Shown piece after piece: positions 19,243-27,964 of a stretch of 64,000 bases of DNA. Source of the DNA: Duganella radicis (GTDB lineage: Bacteria > Pseudomonadota > Gammaproteobacteria > Burkholderiales > Burkholderiaceae_D); the NCBI RefSeq assembly GCF_009720825.1, contig NZ_WNKY01000012.1, positions 98,156 to 162,155 on the forward strand, in the 5' to 3' direction. Under the pieces are notes generated by a model, which did no database searches, was not told where the DNA came from, and saw only the letters and a program-made list of their open reading frames with translations. Positions within the stretch are counted from its first letter, which is position 1; each line of letters opens with the position of its first letter. A program made the position numbers and the translations under genes.

Positions 19243-19485
19243 CTACGCCGGAGTGATTAGATCCTGCTGAAGCGCCTCCACTTTGAGCCTCAGCATGTCG
19301 AGGTCGCGCTTGATGCTTTCTAAGCGGGCAATATAGTCTGTCTTGGGAATCAGCACATCATCCGGCGCTACTAACGCTTGGGATAGCACTTCATGTAAGG
19401 TCCGGGCTTGGGCAACAGCATGCTCGTACGGCACGCCCGCATCAGTTAGTTTCTTAACGTAGCTGAGTGTATCGAAGATGGCCAT
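19243..19485 (-). CDS. Small coiled-coil protein, DUF1640/CCDC90-like
   Basis: An 80-residue protein of unknown function. The N terminus MAIFDTLSYVKKLTDAGVPYEHAVAQARTL followed by a Leu/heptad-rich C terminus (LESIKRDLDMLRLKVEALQQDL) resembles DUF1640 (CCDC90-like) proteins, which are often found near mobile DNA. The predicted form is an alpha-helical coiled coil without a catalytic motif. A very strong ribosome site (GAGGAGGT) precedes the start by 8 bases, which supports real expression. It is convergent with tatC. Confidence 0.75.
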   Translation of the reverse strand: MAIFDTLSYVKKLTDAGVPYEHAVAQARTLHEVLSQALVAPDDVLIPKTDYIARLESIKRDLDMLRLKVEALQQDLITPA

Positions 19486-19588
19486 GATTATGATACCTCC
19501 TCAATGTGAGATTATCAGAAAACGACTGAACTACAGCCGTTCTCCATCGTATCGAATCACATGCCCATCGGTTTGAGCGAGCGCAGGG

Positions 19589-21499
19589 TTATTGCGTCAT
19601 CAGGCCCTTGATCACGCGCACCGGCGCGCTGCCGTAGCTGAGGAATTGCTCGTGGAATTCCTTCAGGTTGAACTTCGCGCCCAGCTGCTGCTTGCGCTGC
19701 TCGCGCAGTTCCATGATCTCGCTGTAGCCGCTGAAATAGCTGGTCAGCTGTACCGACGACACCTGCACGCGGTGCCACTTCTCCACCGCTTCGCTGCGTG
19801 TCTGGAAGGCCTGGCGCGTCAGCAGATCGATGGCCTGCTCTTCCGTCATGCCCAGCACGTGCACGCTGTAATCGAGAATGGTGTTGGTCACGCTGCGCAG
19901 ATTCCACTTGGAATACATCAGCCACATCTCCGGCGCGTTGTCGCCATAGCCGGACTCCAGCATCATGCGCTCGCCGTACACCGCCCAGCCTTCCACCATC
20001 GCGCCATTGCCGAAGATCGACTTCACGATGGACGGCGAACGGTTGGCGTACACCAGCTGCGCGTAGTGGCCGGGAATCGCCTCGTGGATATTCAGGATCT
20101 GCAAGATCCAGTGGTTGTACTCGCGCAGGCTGCTCTCGGCGGCTTCGGCTGTGGCGCCATCCAGCGGCGTCACGTTGTAGAAAGTGCGGTCCTGCGGACG
20201 ATACGGCCCCGGCGCATCGATGCTGGCGCCCGCCACACCGGCGGCATAGGCCGGCGTCGCGCGCACTTCCAGCGGCTTGTTCGGGTCCAGCGTCAACAGG
20301 TTGTGGCTGACCACCCACTCCTGCAACACCGGAATCTGGCGCTTGATCTCGCTGACGAAATCCTCGCGCGCCACATGGCGTTCGGACAGCTTGTCGATCA
20401 CCATGCCGATCTTGGCGAAACGGTCGCTCGGCCTGGCGGTGGCGCCCATGGTCTTGTCCCACAGCTCGTCGGACAGCTTGTCCATATTGGCCAGCAATTC
20501 CTCGCGCGTGGCCAGCGCCTTCTGGTAAGTCTGCTCGGCGGTGCTGGCCGACTGGATATCGAAGGCGAACTTCTGCTCATATAGCTCTTTGCCGAGACGG
20601 AAGGTACGACGGCCCCTGGTGTCCATCTGCTTGTCCATCTCGGTCAGGAAAGCCACGTAGCCATCCACCGCCGTCAGCGCCGCGTTCACGCGCTGGGTGA
20701 ACAGCTGCTTCTCCACCGGCGTCAGGATGGACGCTTGCGCCACCTTGTCCACTTCGGTCAGCAGGGTCTGCACGCCGGGCGCCTGCTTGATCGCCAGGCG
20801 CGTGTGTTCGCGCGTTGGATTGACGATGTTGGCGCGCGCCGCATCGTAGTACGCCGGGATGCTGGCGATGCGCTTGAGCAGCGTGCGCAGGCGCTGCGGC
20901 TGCGCCGCATACTCGGTGTTCAGAATCAGGTCGATCGGGCCGGCGACGTTGTAGCTGGCCGGATTCCATTCCCATTCGCGCAGCGTGGTCAGGCGGAAGC
21001 GGTCGCTATCGAGCTTGTTGATCAGCAGGCCCAGGTCGGTGCGCTGCCTGGCCGACAGCTTGCTGGCGTTGACGGCGGTGAACTTGGCCTTCCAGTCGTC
21101 GATGAAGGCCAGCTCCTTGTCTTGCTCGGCCTTGTCGAACACGGTCAGGGTGGCGGCGGTGTCGTACTTGCCGGCGTAGATCGCGCTTTCCGAATCGATG
21201 CGCCACAGCGCGTTCAGGAACTGGTTGCCGAGGTTGTCGAACTGGCGGTCTTGCCAGCGTTCGGACGCCACTTTCAGCGCCGGGACGGCGGCCGCGGCGG
21301 CGACGGCCTTGGTCTTGCCGGACGCTTTGCTCTTGCCAGTGCTTTTGGAGGATTTGCTGCTCTTGGCTTTGCCGGAGCTGGCCTTGCCGCTGCTCTTCTT
21401 GGTGGGCGAAGCTTTGTGGTGGTGCGTTGCGGCGCTGGCTGGTGCGGCGGCCAAAGCCGCCATCAGCGCAGCCAGTGCGAGTTTTGTCTTAATCATCAT
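19589..21499 (-). CDS. DUF885 family protein (putative metal-dependent carboxypeptidase-like), exported
   Basis: A 636-residue DUF885 protein. A signal peptide (MMIKTKLALAALMAALAAAPASA) is followed by a striking 50-residue tract made almost only of Lys, Ser, Gly, Ala and Thr, and then the DUF885 domain. The family metal-site motif HEAIPGH is present at about 475, with YQKAL- and TEEQAIDLLTRQAF-like helices around it. DUF885 proteins are thought to be zinc peptidases but the substrate is unknown. ATG 21499 was chosen over an upstream ATG at 21535 because it begins a signal peptide and follows an AAGG site. It runs in the same direction as the helicase gene, 84 bases downstream of it. Confidence 0.85.
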   Translation of the reverse strand: MMIKTKLALAALMAALAAAPASAATHHHKASPTKKSSGKASSGKAKSSKSSKSTGKSKASGKTKAVAAAAAVPALKVASERWQDRQFDNLGNQFLNALWRIDSESAIYAGKYDTAATLTVFDKAEQDKELAFIDDWKAKFTAVNASKLSARQRTDLGLLINKLDSDRFRLTTLREWEWNPASYNVAGPIDLILNTEYAAQPQRLRTLLKRIASIPAYYDAARANIVNPTREHTRLAIKQAPGVQTLLTEVDKVAQASILTPVEKQLFTQRVNAALTAVDGYVAFLTEMDKQMDTRGRRTFRLGKELYEQKFAFDIQSASTAEQTYQKALATREELLANMDKLSDELWDKTMGATARPSDRFAKIGMVIDKLSERHVAREDFVSEIKRQIPVLQEWVVSHNLLTLDPNKPLEVRATPAYAAGVAGASIDAPGPYRPQDRTFYNVTPLDGATAEAAESSLREYNHWILQILNIHEAIPGHYAQLVYANRSPSIVKSIFGNGAMVEGWAVYGERMMLESGYGDNAPEMWLMYSKWNLRSVTNTILDYSVHVLGMTEEQAIDLLTRQAFQTRSEAVEKWHRVQVSSVQLTSYFSGYSEIMELREQRKQQLGAKFNLKEFHEQFLSYGSAPVRVIKGLMTQ

Positions 21500-21583
21500 A
21501 TGCAGCCTTGTATCAGAAGCGGAGGAGATTATCACTAATCTGCTCGCTTGAGAGCGTTCGATACAAGCCGAATCATTCTGCTT

Positions 21584-24500
21584 TTATTTTTTCAAGCCCT
21601 CTTGCAGCATCGCTAACATTTCAGCCGACGACATGCGGCCGCTGACGTCGCTGCCCTCCAGCAGACTGTCGGCCAGGTCGCGCTTGTGCTGGTGCAGGTC
21701 GACGATGCCCTCCTCGATGGTGTGGCGCGCCACCAGACGATAGATGGTCACCGGCCGCTGCTGGCCCATGCGGTGGGCGCGGTCCGAGGCCTGGTCTTCC
21801 ACCGCCGGATTCCACCACGGGTCCATGTGGATCACGTAATCGGCGGCGGTGAGGTTGATGCCGACGCCGCCGGCTTTCAGCGAGATCAGGAACACATCGC
21901 CCTCGCCGGCCTGGAACGCGTCCACGCGCTTCTTGCGGTCGGCCATGGAAGTGGCGCCGTCGAGGTACTGGTAGCTCACGCCCTGCTCATCCAGATGCGC
22001 GCGGATCAGCGCCAGATGGTCGACGAACTGACTGAACACCAGCACCTTGTGCTTGTTGTCCAGCAGGTTCTCCAGCAAGTGGGCGAAGGCCGACAGTTTG
22101 CTGCTGGCCAGCTTGAGCTCCGGCGCGATCAGGTTCGGATTGCAGCAGGCGCGGCGCAGCTTCATGATCTCGGCCAGGATCTGGATCGATTTCTTCTCGG
22201 CCGGTCCTTCCACCTTTTCCAGATTCTCCAGCGCGGCGCGGCGCAGCGATTCGTACAGCGCCGTTTCGTCGGCCGACAGGTCGACTTCCAGCGTGATCTC
22301 GGTGCGCGACGGCAGCTCGGTCAGCACCTGCGACTTGGTGCGGCGCAGGATGAAAGGCTGGATCAAGCGCCGCAGGCGCTTGCGCGCGCCCAGTTCGGCG
22401 CGGTGGTCCTGCGGCTTTTCGATCGGCGCGGCGAAGCGCAGGTTGAATTGCTCGATGCTGCCCAGCAGGCCCGGATTGATGAAGCGGAACAGGTTCCACA
22501 ATTCGCCCAAATGATTCTCCAGCGGCGTGCCGGTGACGGCGATGCGGAACTCGCCCTTCAAGGCCATCACCGCCGCCGAGCGCTTGGTGGCGGCGTTCTT
22601 GATGGCCTGCGCTTCATCCAGCACGATGGTATTCCACTGGACCCTGGCGAACAGCGCGGACTCCAGTTGCAGCAGGCCGTAGCTGGTCACCACCACATCA
22701 TAGGCGTGCAGATTGTTCAGCACTTCGGCGCGGTCGCCGGGGCCGAACAGCTGCATGTTCAGCGTCGGCGCAAAACGCGCCGCTTCGCTCATCCAGTTCA
22801 TGCAGACCGAGGTTGGCGCGACCACCAGTGTCGGGCCTTTCGGCGCGCGCGACAGGATCAACGCCAGCGCTTGCAGCGTTTTGCCGAGGCCCATATCGTC
22901 GGCCAGGCAGGCGCCCACGCCCCAATGCGCAAGGCGCGACAGCCAGTTGTAGCCTTCCAGCTGATAATCGCGCAGCTCCGCTTGCAGGGTGCTTGGCAGT
23001 TCCGGCGTGAAGGCTTCCTGCTCCTGCATGCGTGCCAGATGTGCTTTCCACAGCTTGTCGGATTTGAGGCCGCCGACGTCGTCGGCCAGTTCCTCCAGCG
23101 CGAACGACGCCAGCGGATGCACGCGCACGCCGTCGGCGGTGATTTCGCCGTAGGCTTGCACCTCCTGCAAGCGGCGGTACAGTTCCTCGGTCAACGCCAT
23201 GTAGCGGTTCTCGCCCAGTTCGACGAAACGGCCATTGCTCTTTTCCATCATCTCCAGCAGCGTACGCAGGTCGATGATCTTGCCTTCGTCGACCTGCAAT
23301 TCACCGCTGGCGGCGAACCAGTCCTTGTTGCTCTTGATGGCGAGGCGCAGCTGCTTGGTTTCCACCTTGTTCGTCACGCGGAAGCTCTCGCCCTCCGGCC
23401 AGGCGATGACGATGCTGGCCGGGTCCAGCGCCTGCAATTCCACCAGCAGTTGCAGACACAGGGCCGGTTGCCCCAGCAGCCATTCGCCATGATCCTGCTC
23501 GGCCGATTCCAGCACCGGGCATTGGTCGATCAGATCGCGCTCCGCATCGCGTTCGTCGATCAGTTTGCGGCGCGCCTGCACCGGCTTGCCGCCGATGTCG
23601 GCGATCACGCTGTCGGCGCCGTCGCCCGGTTTGTAGTAGGCGCCGTTGACCAGCGGGCGCACCAGGATCTGCATCTTCAGGCCGTGCTGGTAAGGCAACA
23701 GGTGCAGATGCAGGCGCATATCGGCTTCCATCTGCTCCATGTCCGGGGCGGCGCCGCCGAGGTCCGACTGCACCGTCACCATCGACGAAATGGCGCTGAT
23801 GGCCGACAGTACTTGCTGCTCCGCGTGCGCCGGCACATTGAGCGCATCGCCGACGATGGCGGCGATCTTGCGGTGTTCTTCCAGGATGCTCACCACGCGC
23901 AGGCGCGTCGGCGTTTCCTTGGTGATGACCACCGAGGCGTTATCGTCAGGAATGGGCGGTTGCAGGCGCAGTTCCAGGTTGCCGGGACTGCGCTTGACCA
24001 GCAGTTCCGGCTCACCGGCCAGCATCTCCACGCGCATGTCCGGCAGATCGGACCAGAACAGCAGCGGATGGCCGACCAGCGCCGGCGCCGCGCGCTGCGG
24101 ATCGATCTCGTAAGTCAGGCCGGTGGACTGATAGCCGCGATGCGCCACGGTGATGGCTTCCGCCGCGCGGATGTCCTGCGGTGTGAGGAAGCTGAACTGC
24201 TCCGCTTCAAAGCGCAAGCGCTTCAGACCGACCGCGCGGCCCTTGCTCCACAACCCGCGCGCATCGCGCTTCTGCTCGACCGGCGAGATGTCGGTCAGGC
24301 CGTGGCGGTTATCGTAAGTCAGCAACCACGCGAGCCGCGTGCTGCCTGCTGTTTCGGCGGTCGCCGGCTGCTGAAGGTTGATCAGCGCGGTGAGCTGGCG
24401 CTGCCAGCCTTCCTGCCGCTCGAACCAGGTCGTCATATCGGGGAAGCCGAGGCGCGAGCGTAGGGCTTGCGCGTGGATCTGCATCTCGTTGTCGCCCATC

Positions 24501-25741
24501 TGGCCCAGCAGCGCGGCGGCCTGGCCGGCAATGAACAGATAACCGGCGCGTTCGGCGTTTTTCACCAGATCCTGCAACTGCTCCTTGCGCTCTTGCAGCT
24601 GCGGCAGCGAGAGCCAGAAGTACAGCAGGAACTGGAACATCTGCGTTTGCAGGCCCGGCTCCCACGGCAGCGCGGACACGGTATCGACCTGCATCACGCC
24701 GGCGCGGATCTGGCGCAGCAAGTCAATCATCTGGTGCACCGAACTGTCGTGATTCTTCGGCAGCTTGACCGCGATGTCGAGATAGGCCTCGGCCGCTTTC
24801 AAATGGCGCGGATCGCCGCTGCGCAGCGCCGACAGCAGATACAGATTGCCGCCCATGCCGGTGAATAGCTGCTTGCGTTTGCCGGTGTCGCGGCGCAGTG
24901 TTTTCAGCGCCACGTCAAAGCCGGTGATGGCGGCGCTGCCGGCCCCGCGCAGCAGCACCACAATGCTGGCGAGGTACTGGCTTTGCGCGCCGGCGGTGCG
25001 CTCCAGATAACGCTTGGCGTCATCGAGGCGGCCGCACAGCAGCGCGTCTTCCGCCATCGCCATGCGCAGCTCGGCGTTGATGTCGCCATGACGGCGCTGC
25101 ATGTGCATCTCGCAGTATTCACGCAGCACCGGCGCGGTTTGCGGCTCCTGCTGCGAATGGTGCATCAGCACCGCCAGCACATCGTCTTGCAGCAAAGGGC
25201 TGACCAGCGCGATCATGCCCGGTTCGAACGGGCGGCCAAAGATATCGACGATAGGATGCAGCTGCGCCGCCTCGTAGCTGCCAAGGCAGAACGCCAGCAC
25301 TTGCTGGATCTGCTGCGGACCGTGGCCGCGCAAAAGCCCCATGCGCAGGCGCGCCATGCCGGCGCGGTAGCTGCGCGGCTCCATGCTGTTCCAGGTCTGC
25401 CGCATCGGCACCAGTTCGGCGTAGGCGGCGCACAGGTCTTCCATCGCGTGGGTGCCGATGGCGGAGCGGATCGCCGGCCAGCGCAACTTGGCGTTACAGA
25501 CAAATCCGCGTCCCGTCACCACGCTGATGAAGGCCAGACGTTCCAGTTTGGAGATAGCGTCGTCCAGCGTCGCCACCGTGTACTGCTGGCCGTCGTCGTT
25601 GTATTCGATGCGCGCGTGGTGCAGGTGATCGAGGATGGCGGTGCGGCCCATAGGCTCGCCGACCAGCGCGAGCAGCGCCAGGATCGCTTTTTCGTTGTAG
25701 GGCAGCGCGTCGAATTCAGCGAGCAGCTTGGGATCGGTCAT
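21584..25741 (-). CDS. SNF2-family DEAD/DEAH-box helicase, very large
   Basis: A 1385-residue protein with a SNF2-type ATPase in its last third. Visible motifs are YQLEGYNWL and DDMGLGKT (motif I, about 945-952), LDEAQAIKN (motif II, about 1040), VTGTPLENHLGELWNL (motif III), FSQFVDHLALI, and RAHRMGQQRPVTIYRLV (motif VI, about 1325). The first 900 residues contain no motif I can name and look mostly helical and regulatory. Such bacterial SNF2 proteins may remodel RNA polymerase or other DNA-bound proteins, but the target here is unknown. The start overlaps the stop of the upstream S9 peptidase gene by 4 bases, so the two are probably translated together. Confidence 0.9.
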   Translation of the reverse strand: MTDPKLLAEFDALPYNEKAILALLALVGEPMGRTAILDHLHHARIEYNDDGQQYTVATLDDAISKLERLAFISVVTGRGFVCNAKLRWPAIRSAIGTHAMEDLCAAYAELVPMRQTWNSMEPRSYRAGMARLRMGLLRGHGPQQIQQVLAFCLGSYEAAQLHPIVDIFGRPFEPGMIALVSPLLQDDVLAVLMHHSQQEPQTAPVLREYCEMHMQRRHGDINAELRMAMAEDALLCGRLDDAKRYLERTAGAQSQYLASIVVLLRGAGSAAITGFDVALKTLRRDTGKRKQLFTGMGGNLYLLSALRSGDPRHLKAAEAYLDIAVKLPKNHDSSVHQMIDLLRQIRAGVMQVDTVSALPWEPGLQTQMFQFLLYFWLSLPQLQERKEQLQDLVKNAERAGYLFIAGQAAALLGQMGDNEMQIHAQALRSRLGFPDMTTWFERQEGWQRQLTALINLQQPATAETAGSTRLAWLLTYDNRHGLTDISPVEQKRDARGLWSKGRAVGLKRLRFEAEQFSFLTPQDIRAAEAITVAHRGYQSTGLTYEIDPQRAAPALVGHPLLFWSDLPDMRVEMLAGEPELLVKRSPGNLELRLQPPIPDDNASVVITKETPTRLRVVSILEEHRKIAAIVGDALNVPAHAEQQVLSAISAISSMVTVQSDLGGAAPDMEQMEADMRLHLHLLPYQHGLKMQILVRPLVNGAYYKPGDGADSVIADIGGKPVQARRKLIDERDAERDLIDQCPVLESAEQDHGEWLLGQPALCLQLLVELQALDPASIVIAWPEGESFRVTNKVETKQLRLAIKSNKDWFAASGELQVDEGKIIDLRTLLEMMEKSNGRFVELGENRYMALTEELYRRLQEVQAYGEITADGVRVHPLASFALEELADDVGGLKSDKLWKAHLARMQEQEAFTPELPSTLQAELRDYQLEGYNWLSRLAHWGVGACLADDMGLGKTLQALALILSRAPKGPTLVVAPTSVCMNWMSEAARFAPTLNMQLFGPGDRAEVLNNLHAYDVVVTSYGLLQLESALFARVQWNTIVLDEAQAIKNAATKRSAAVMALKGEFRIAVTGTPLENHLGELWNLFRFINPGLLGSIEQFNLRFAAPIEKPQDHRAELGARKRLRRLIQPFILRRTKSQVLTELPSRTEITLEVDLSADETALYESLRRAALENLEKVEGPAEKKSIQILAEIMKLRRACCNPNLIAPELKLASSKLSAFAHLLENLLDNKHKVLVFSQFVDHLALIRAHLDEQGVSYQYLDGATSMADRKKRVDAFQAGEGDVFLISLKAGGVGINLTAADYVIHMDPWWNPAVEDQASDRAHRMGQQRPVTIYRLVARHTIEEGIVDLHQHKRDLADSLLEGSDVSGRMSSAEMLAMLQEGLKK

Positions 25742-27681
25742 GCGTGGTTGAGGCTAAAGATGCGTTGATAGAAGTCCAGCTCCGCTTCCAGCGTGCGGAT
25801 GATGTTTTCGGCTTTGCGGAAGCCATGGCCTTCGCCTTCCAGCTCGACGTATTCGACCGGAATGCCGCGCTTCTTCAACGCGGCGACCATCATTTCCGAT
25901 TGCTGCGGCGGCACCACCTTGTCGTCCAGGCCCTGGAAGAAAATCATGGGGCGCGACAGCTTGTCGGTGTGGTTGATTGGCGAGCGCTGGGCGTAGACCG
26001 CGTCCGCCTGCGCTTTGGGCGCGATCAGGTATTCGTTGTAGTGCGATTCGAATTTGTGCGAGTCCTGGTCCAGGCCCTTCAGGTCGGAAACGCCGTAGTA
26101 GCTGGCGCCAGCCTTGAACACATCGTGGAAGGTCAGGGCGCACAGGGTGGTAAGGCCGCCGGCGCTGCTGCCGCGGATGATCAGGCGATCGGCATCGGCC
26201 AGGCCACGCTCCACCAGCGCCTTGGCGCCGTTGACGCAGTCCTCCACATCGACGATGCCCCACTGGCCTTTGAGCAGGTCGCGGTAGGCGCGGCCAAAGC
26301 CAGTGCTGCCGCCGTAGTTCACATCGAGCACACCGAAGCCGCGGCTGGTCCAGTACTGGGTTTTCAGATTGAGCGTATTGACCGTCATGCCGGTCGGGCC
26401 GCCGTGGCCGATGACGATCACCGGTGGCTTGCTGCCCTCCGGTGCTTGCACATCCTTGTTGCGCGGCGGATAGTAGAAAGCGTGGGCGGTGCGGCCGTTG
26501 CTGGTGTAGCTGATGCTGTCCGGGATGGACAGGTTGGCTTCCTCCGGCAGGTCTTCAATCGATTGCGCGAGGATCTCCACGCCTTCTTCGGTGAAGTCGA
26601 TGCGGGCCAGTTCCATCGGGATGGCCGGGCCGCCGGCCAGCATGGCGATATAGCCGTTGGAGACGCGCAGTTCGCGGATTTCCTCGTAGGGGTTGGCGAT
26701 GCATTCCAGCTTGCCGCTGGCCGGCAGCAGGCGCGCCAGGCGGCTGACGCCCTTGTCGATGTAGGTGCAGATGATTTCGCTGGCCGAGCGGAAGCCGTAC
26801 ATGCTGTTGCCGAAGGTCCAGTGCGGGGTGGCGAATTCGGCCTCCATAGGGCACAGGCCTTCGGTGCGCTGGCGATCGCGGCACAGTCGGTACAGATTCC
26901 ACCAGCCGCTGCGGTCGGAGACGAAGTGCAGCAGATTGTCGGGCGACCATTCGGGTTGGCAGATGGATTCCTCGGCGCCGCCGGCGATGCGTTTTGGTGC
27001 GGCGAGCGTGCCGTCGTCGTTGAAGTCGGCCAGCCAGAGCGTGGTGCCCTGCCATGGCATGCGTGGGTGATCCCAGCTCAGCCAGGCCAGCGAACGGCCA
27101 TCCGGCGACACGCGCGGCGAGGAATAAAAGTCCGCGCCCTGTACCAGCACCGTCTCAGCGCCCGCCGCATCGCCGGCCGAGCCTTCGCCCGACGCTCCTC
27201 TGCTGATCGCGCAGATCGTGTTGCCCGGCTGCGCGTGTTCGTCATCGCCATGCAGCTCGCGCACGGCGAGCAGGCGATTGCGGGCGCGGTCCACGGCGAA
27301 ATCGGCAAACCGCTGCTTGCCGGCCTGCGTCACCTGCACCGGCGGCTCGCCGGCGATCATGCTATAAACGCAATTGTCTTTGAAATGCGTGAAATACACC
27401 GTCTCGCCATCGACCGCAAACGCACCGCCGCCATACTCATGCACGCGCGAGCGCACATTGAAAGGCGCCGGCGTCAACTCCTGCGTGGTCACGCCGTGAT
27501 AGCGCAACAGCGTATTGCGCCCCGCCTCGGCCGCGCGGCCGGCCAGCCAGAAAATATCGCTGCCATCGGCCCCGCCCAGCATCAGCGAAGACAGCGGCGT
27601 CGCCCCGGCCGCCACGCGCGCGGCGCTGATGGTCGAGGGCCAGGCGCCAAACGGCGCGACGGCGGATATTTGAGAGGTCAT
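25738..27681 (-). CDS. S9-family (prolyl oligopeptidase-like) serine peptidase
   Basis: A 647-residue peptidase with an N-terminal beta-propeller region (repeated SPDGRSLAWLSWD- and WSPDNLLHFVSDRSG-like blades) and a C-terminal alpha/beta-hydrolase domain. The catalytic Ser lies in RGSSAGGL (about 504), the Asp in GLDDKVVPP (about 583) and the His in GEGHGF (about 615). No signal peptide is evident, so it is probably cytoplasmic and acts on short peptides, as in the dipeptidyl-peptidase or acylaminoacyl-peptidase branch. It is the upstream gene of a two-gene unit with the SNF2 helicase (ATGA overlap). Confidence 0.9.
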   Translation of the reverse strand: MTSQISAVAPFGAWPSTISAARVAAGATPLSSLMLGGADGSDIFWLAGRAAEAGRNTLLRYHGVTTQELTPAPFNVRSRVHEYGGGAFAVDGETVYFTHFKDNCVYSMIAGEPPVQVTQAGKQRFADFAVDRARNRLLAVRELHGDDEHAQPGNTICAISRGASGEGSAGDAAGAETVLVQGADFYSSPRVSPDGRSLAWLSWDHPRMPWQGTTLWLADFNDDGTLAAPKRIAGGAEESICQPEWSPDNLLHFVSDRSGWWNLYRLCRDRQRTEGLCPMEAEFATPHWTFGNSMYGFRSASEIICTYIDKGVSRLARLLPASGKLECIANPYEEIRELRVSNGYIAMLAGGPAIPMELARIDFTEEGVEILAQSIEDLPEEANLSIPDSISYTSNGRTAHAFYYPPRNKDVQAPEGSKPPVIVIGHGGPTGMTVNTLNLKTQYWTSRGFGVLDVNYGGSTGFGRAYRDLLKGQWGIVDVEDCVNGAKALVERGLADADRLIIRGSSAGGLTTLCALTFHDVFKAGASYYGVSDLKGLDQDSHKFESHYNEYLIAPKAQADAVYAQRSPINHTDKLSRPMIFFQGLDDKVVPPQQSEMMVAALKKRGIPVEYVELEGEGHGFRKAENIIRTLEAELDFYQRIFSLNHA

Positions 27682-27715
27682 GAGGCGGCTCCAGAAAGGG
27701 TCTTTTACGCGGTGC

Positions 27716-27876
27716 TAGTGGACTGTAACGGAAGAATCGGTAGTGAAGGACGCGCCAGCGGCGCGCAGGGCAAGGCGCAAAGCGCAGCGATAGCGGGCTA
27801 TCGCGAGCATTTGCAACGCCGCCATGCGCGTTGCTGGCACGGCAGGCACTACCGATTCGAGCGTTACAGTCCACTA
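27716..27876. repeat. 161-bp palindromic element with 30-bp inverted ends (MITE/REP-like)
   Basis: Positions 27716-27745 and 27847-27876 are inverted copies that match at 26 of 30 positions. They share TAGTGGACTGTAACG at the outer end and AATCGGTAGTG at the inner end. The interior is GC-rich and has further small palindromes: CGATAGC/GCTATCG around 27788-27803 and GCAACGC/GCGTTGC around 27813-27834. No transposase is encoded. The structure fits a non-autonomous miniature element or an extragenic palindrome that could fold into a long cruciform. It lies in the gap between two divergent genes. Only this copy was seen in the window. Confidence 0.7.
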
Positions 27877-27964
27877 GGCATGATAGAGAAAGGCCAGCGA
27901 AAAAAAAAGCTTCTCCTTGCATTTTGTCATATGGCGCGGCACCAGCTGGTTGCAGACTGGGCGG

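Noticed and set aside
21686..24463. Long plus-strand open frame of 925 codons opposite the SNF2 helicase gene
   Set aside because: It is a shadow of the GC-rich codon pattern. The translation is rich in Arg, His, Gln and Val, has no domain, and lies fully antisense to a gene with clear motifs.
27917..27964. Extending the Rpn-like gene to a TTG start at 27917
   Set aside because: The extra 16 residues do not look like the family N terminus. The ATG at 27965 is closer to the conserved YDLPWKAALSHAF segment.
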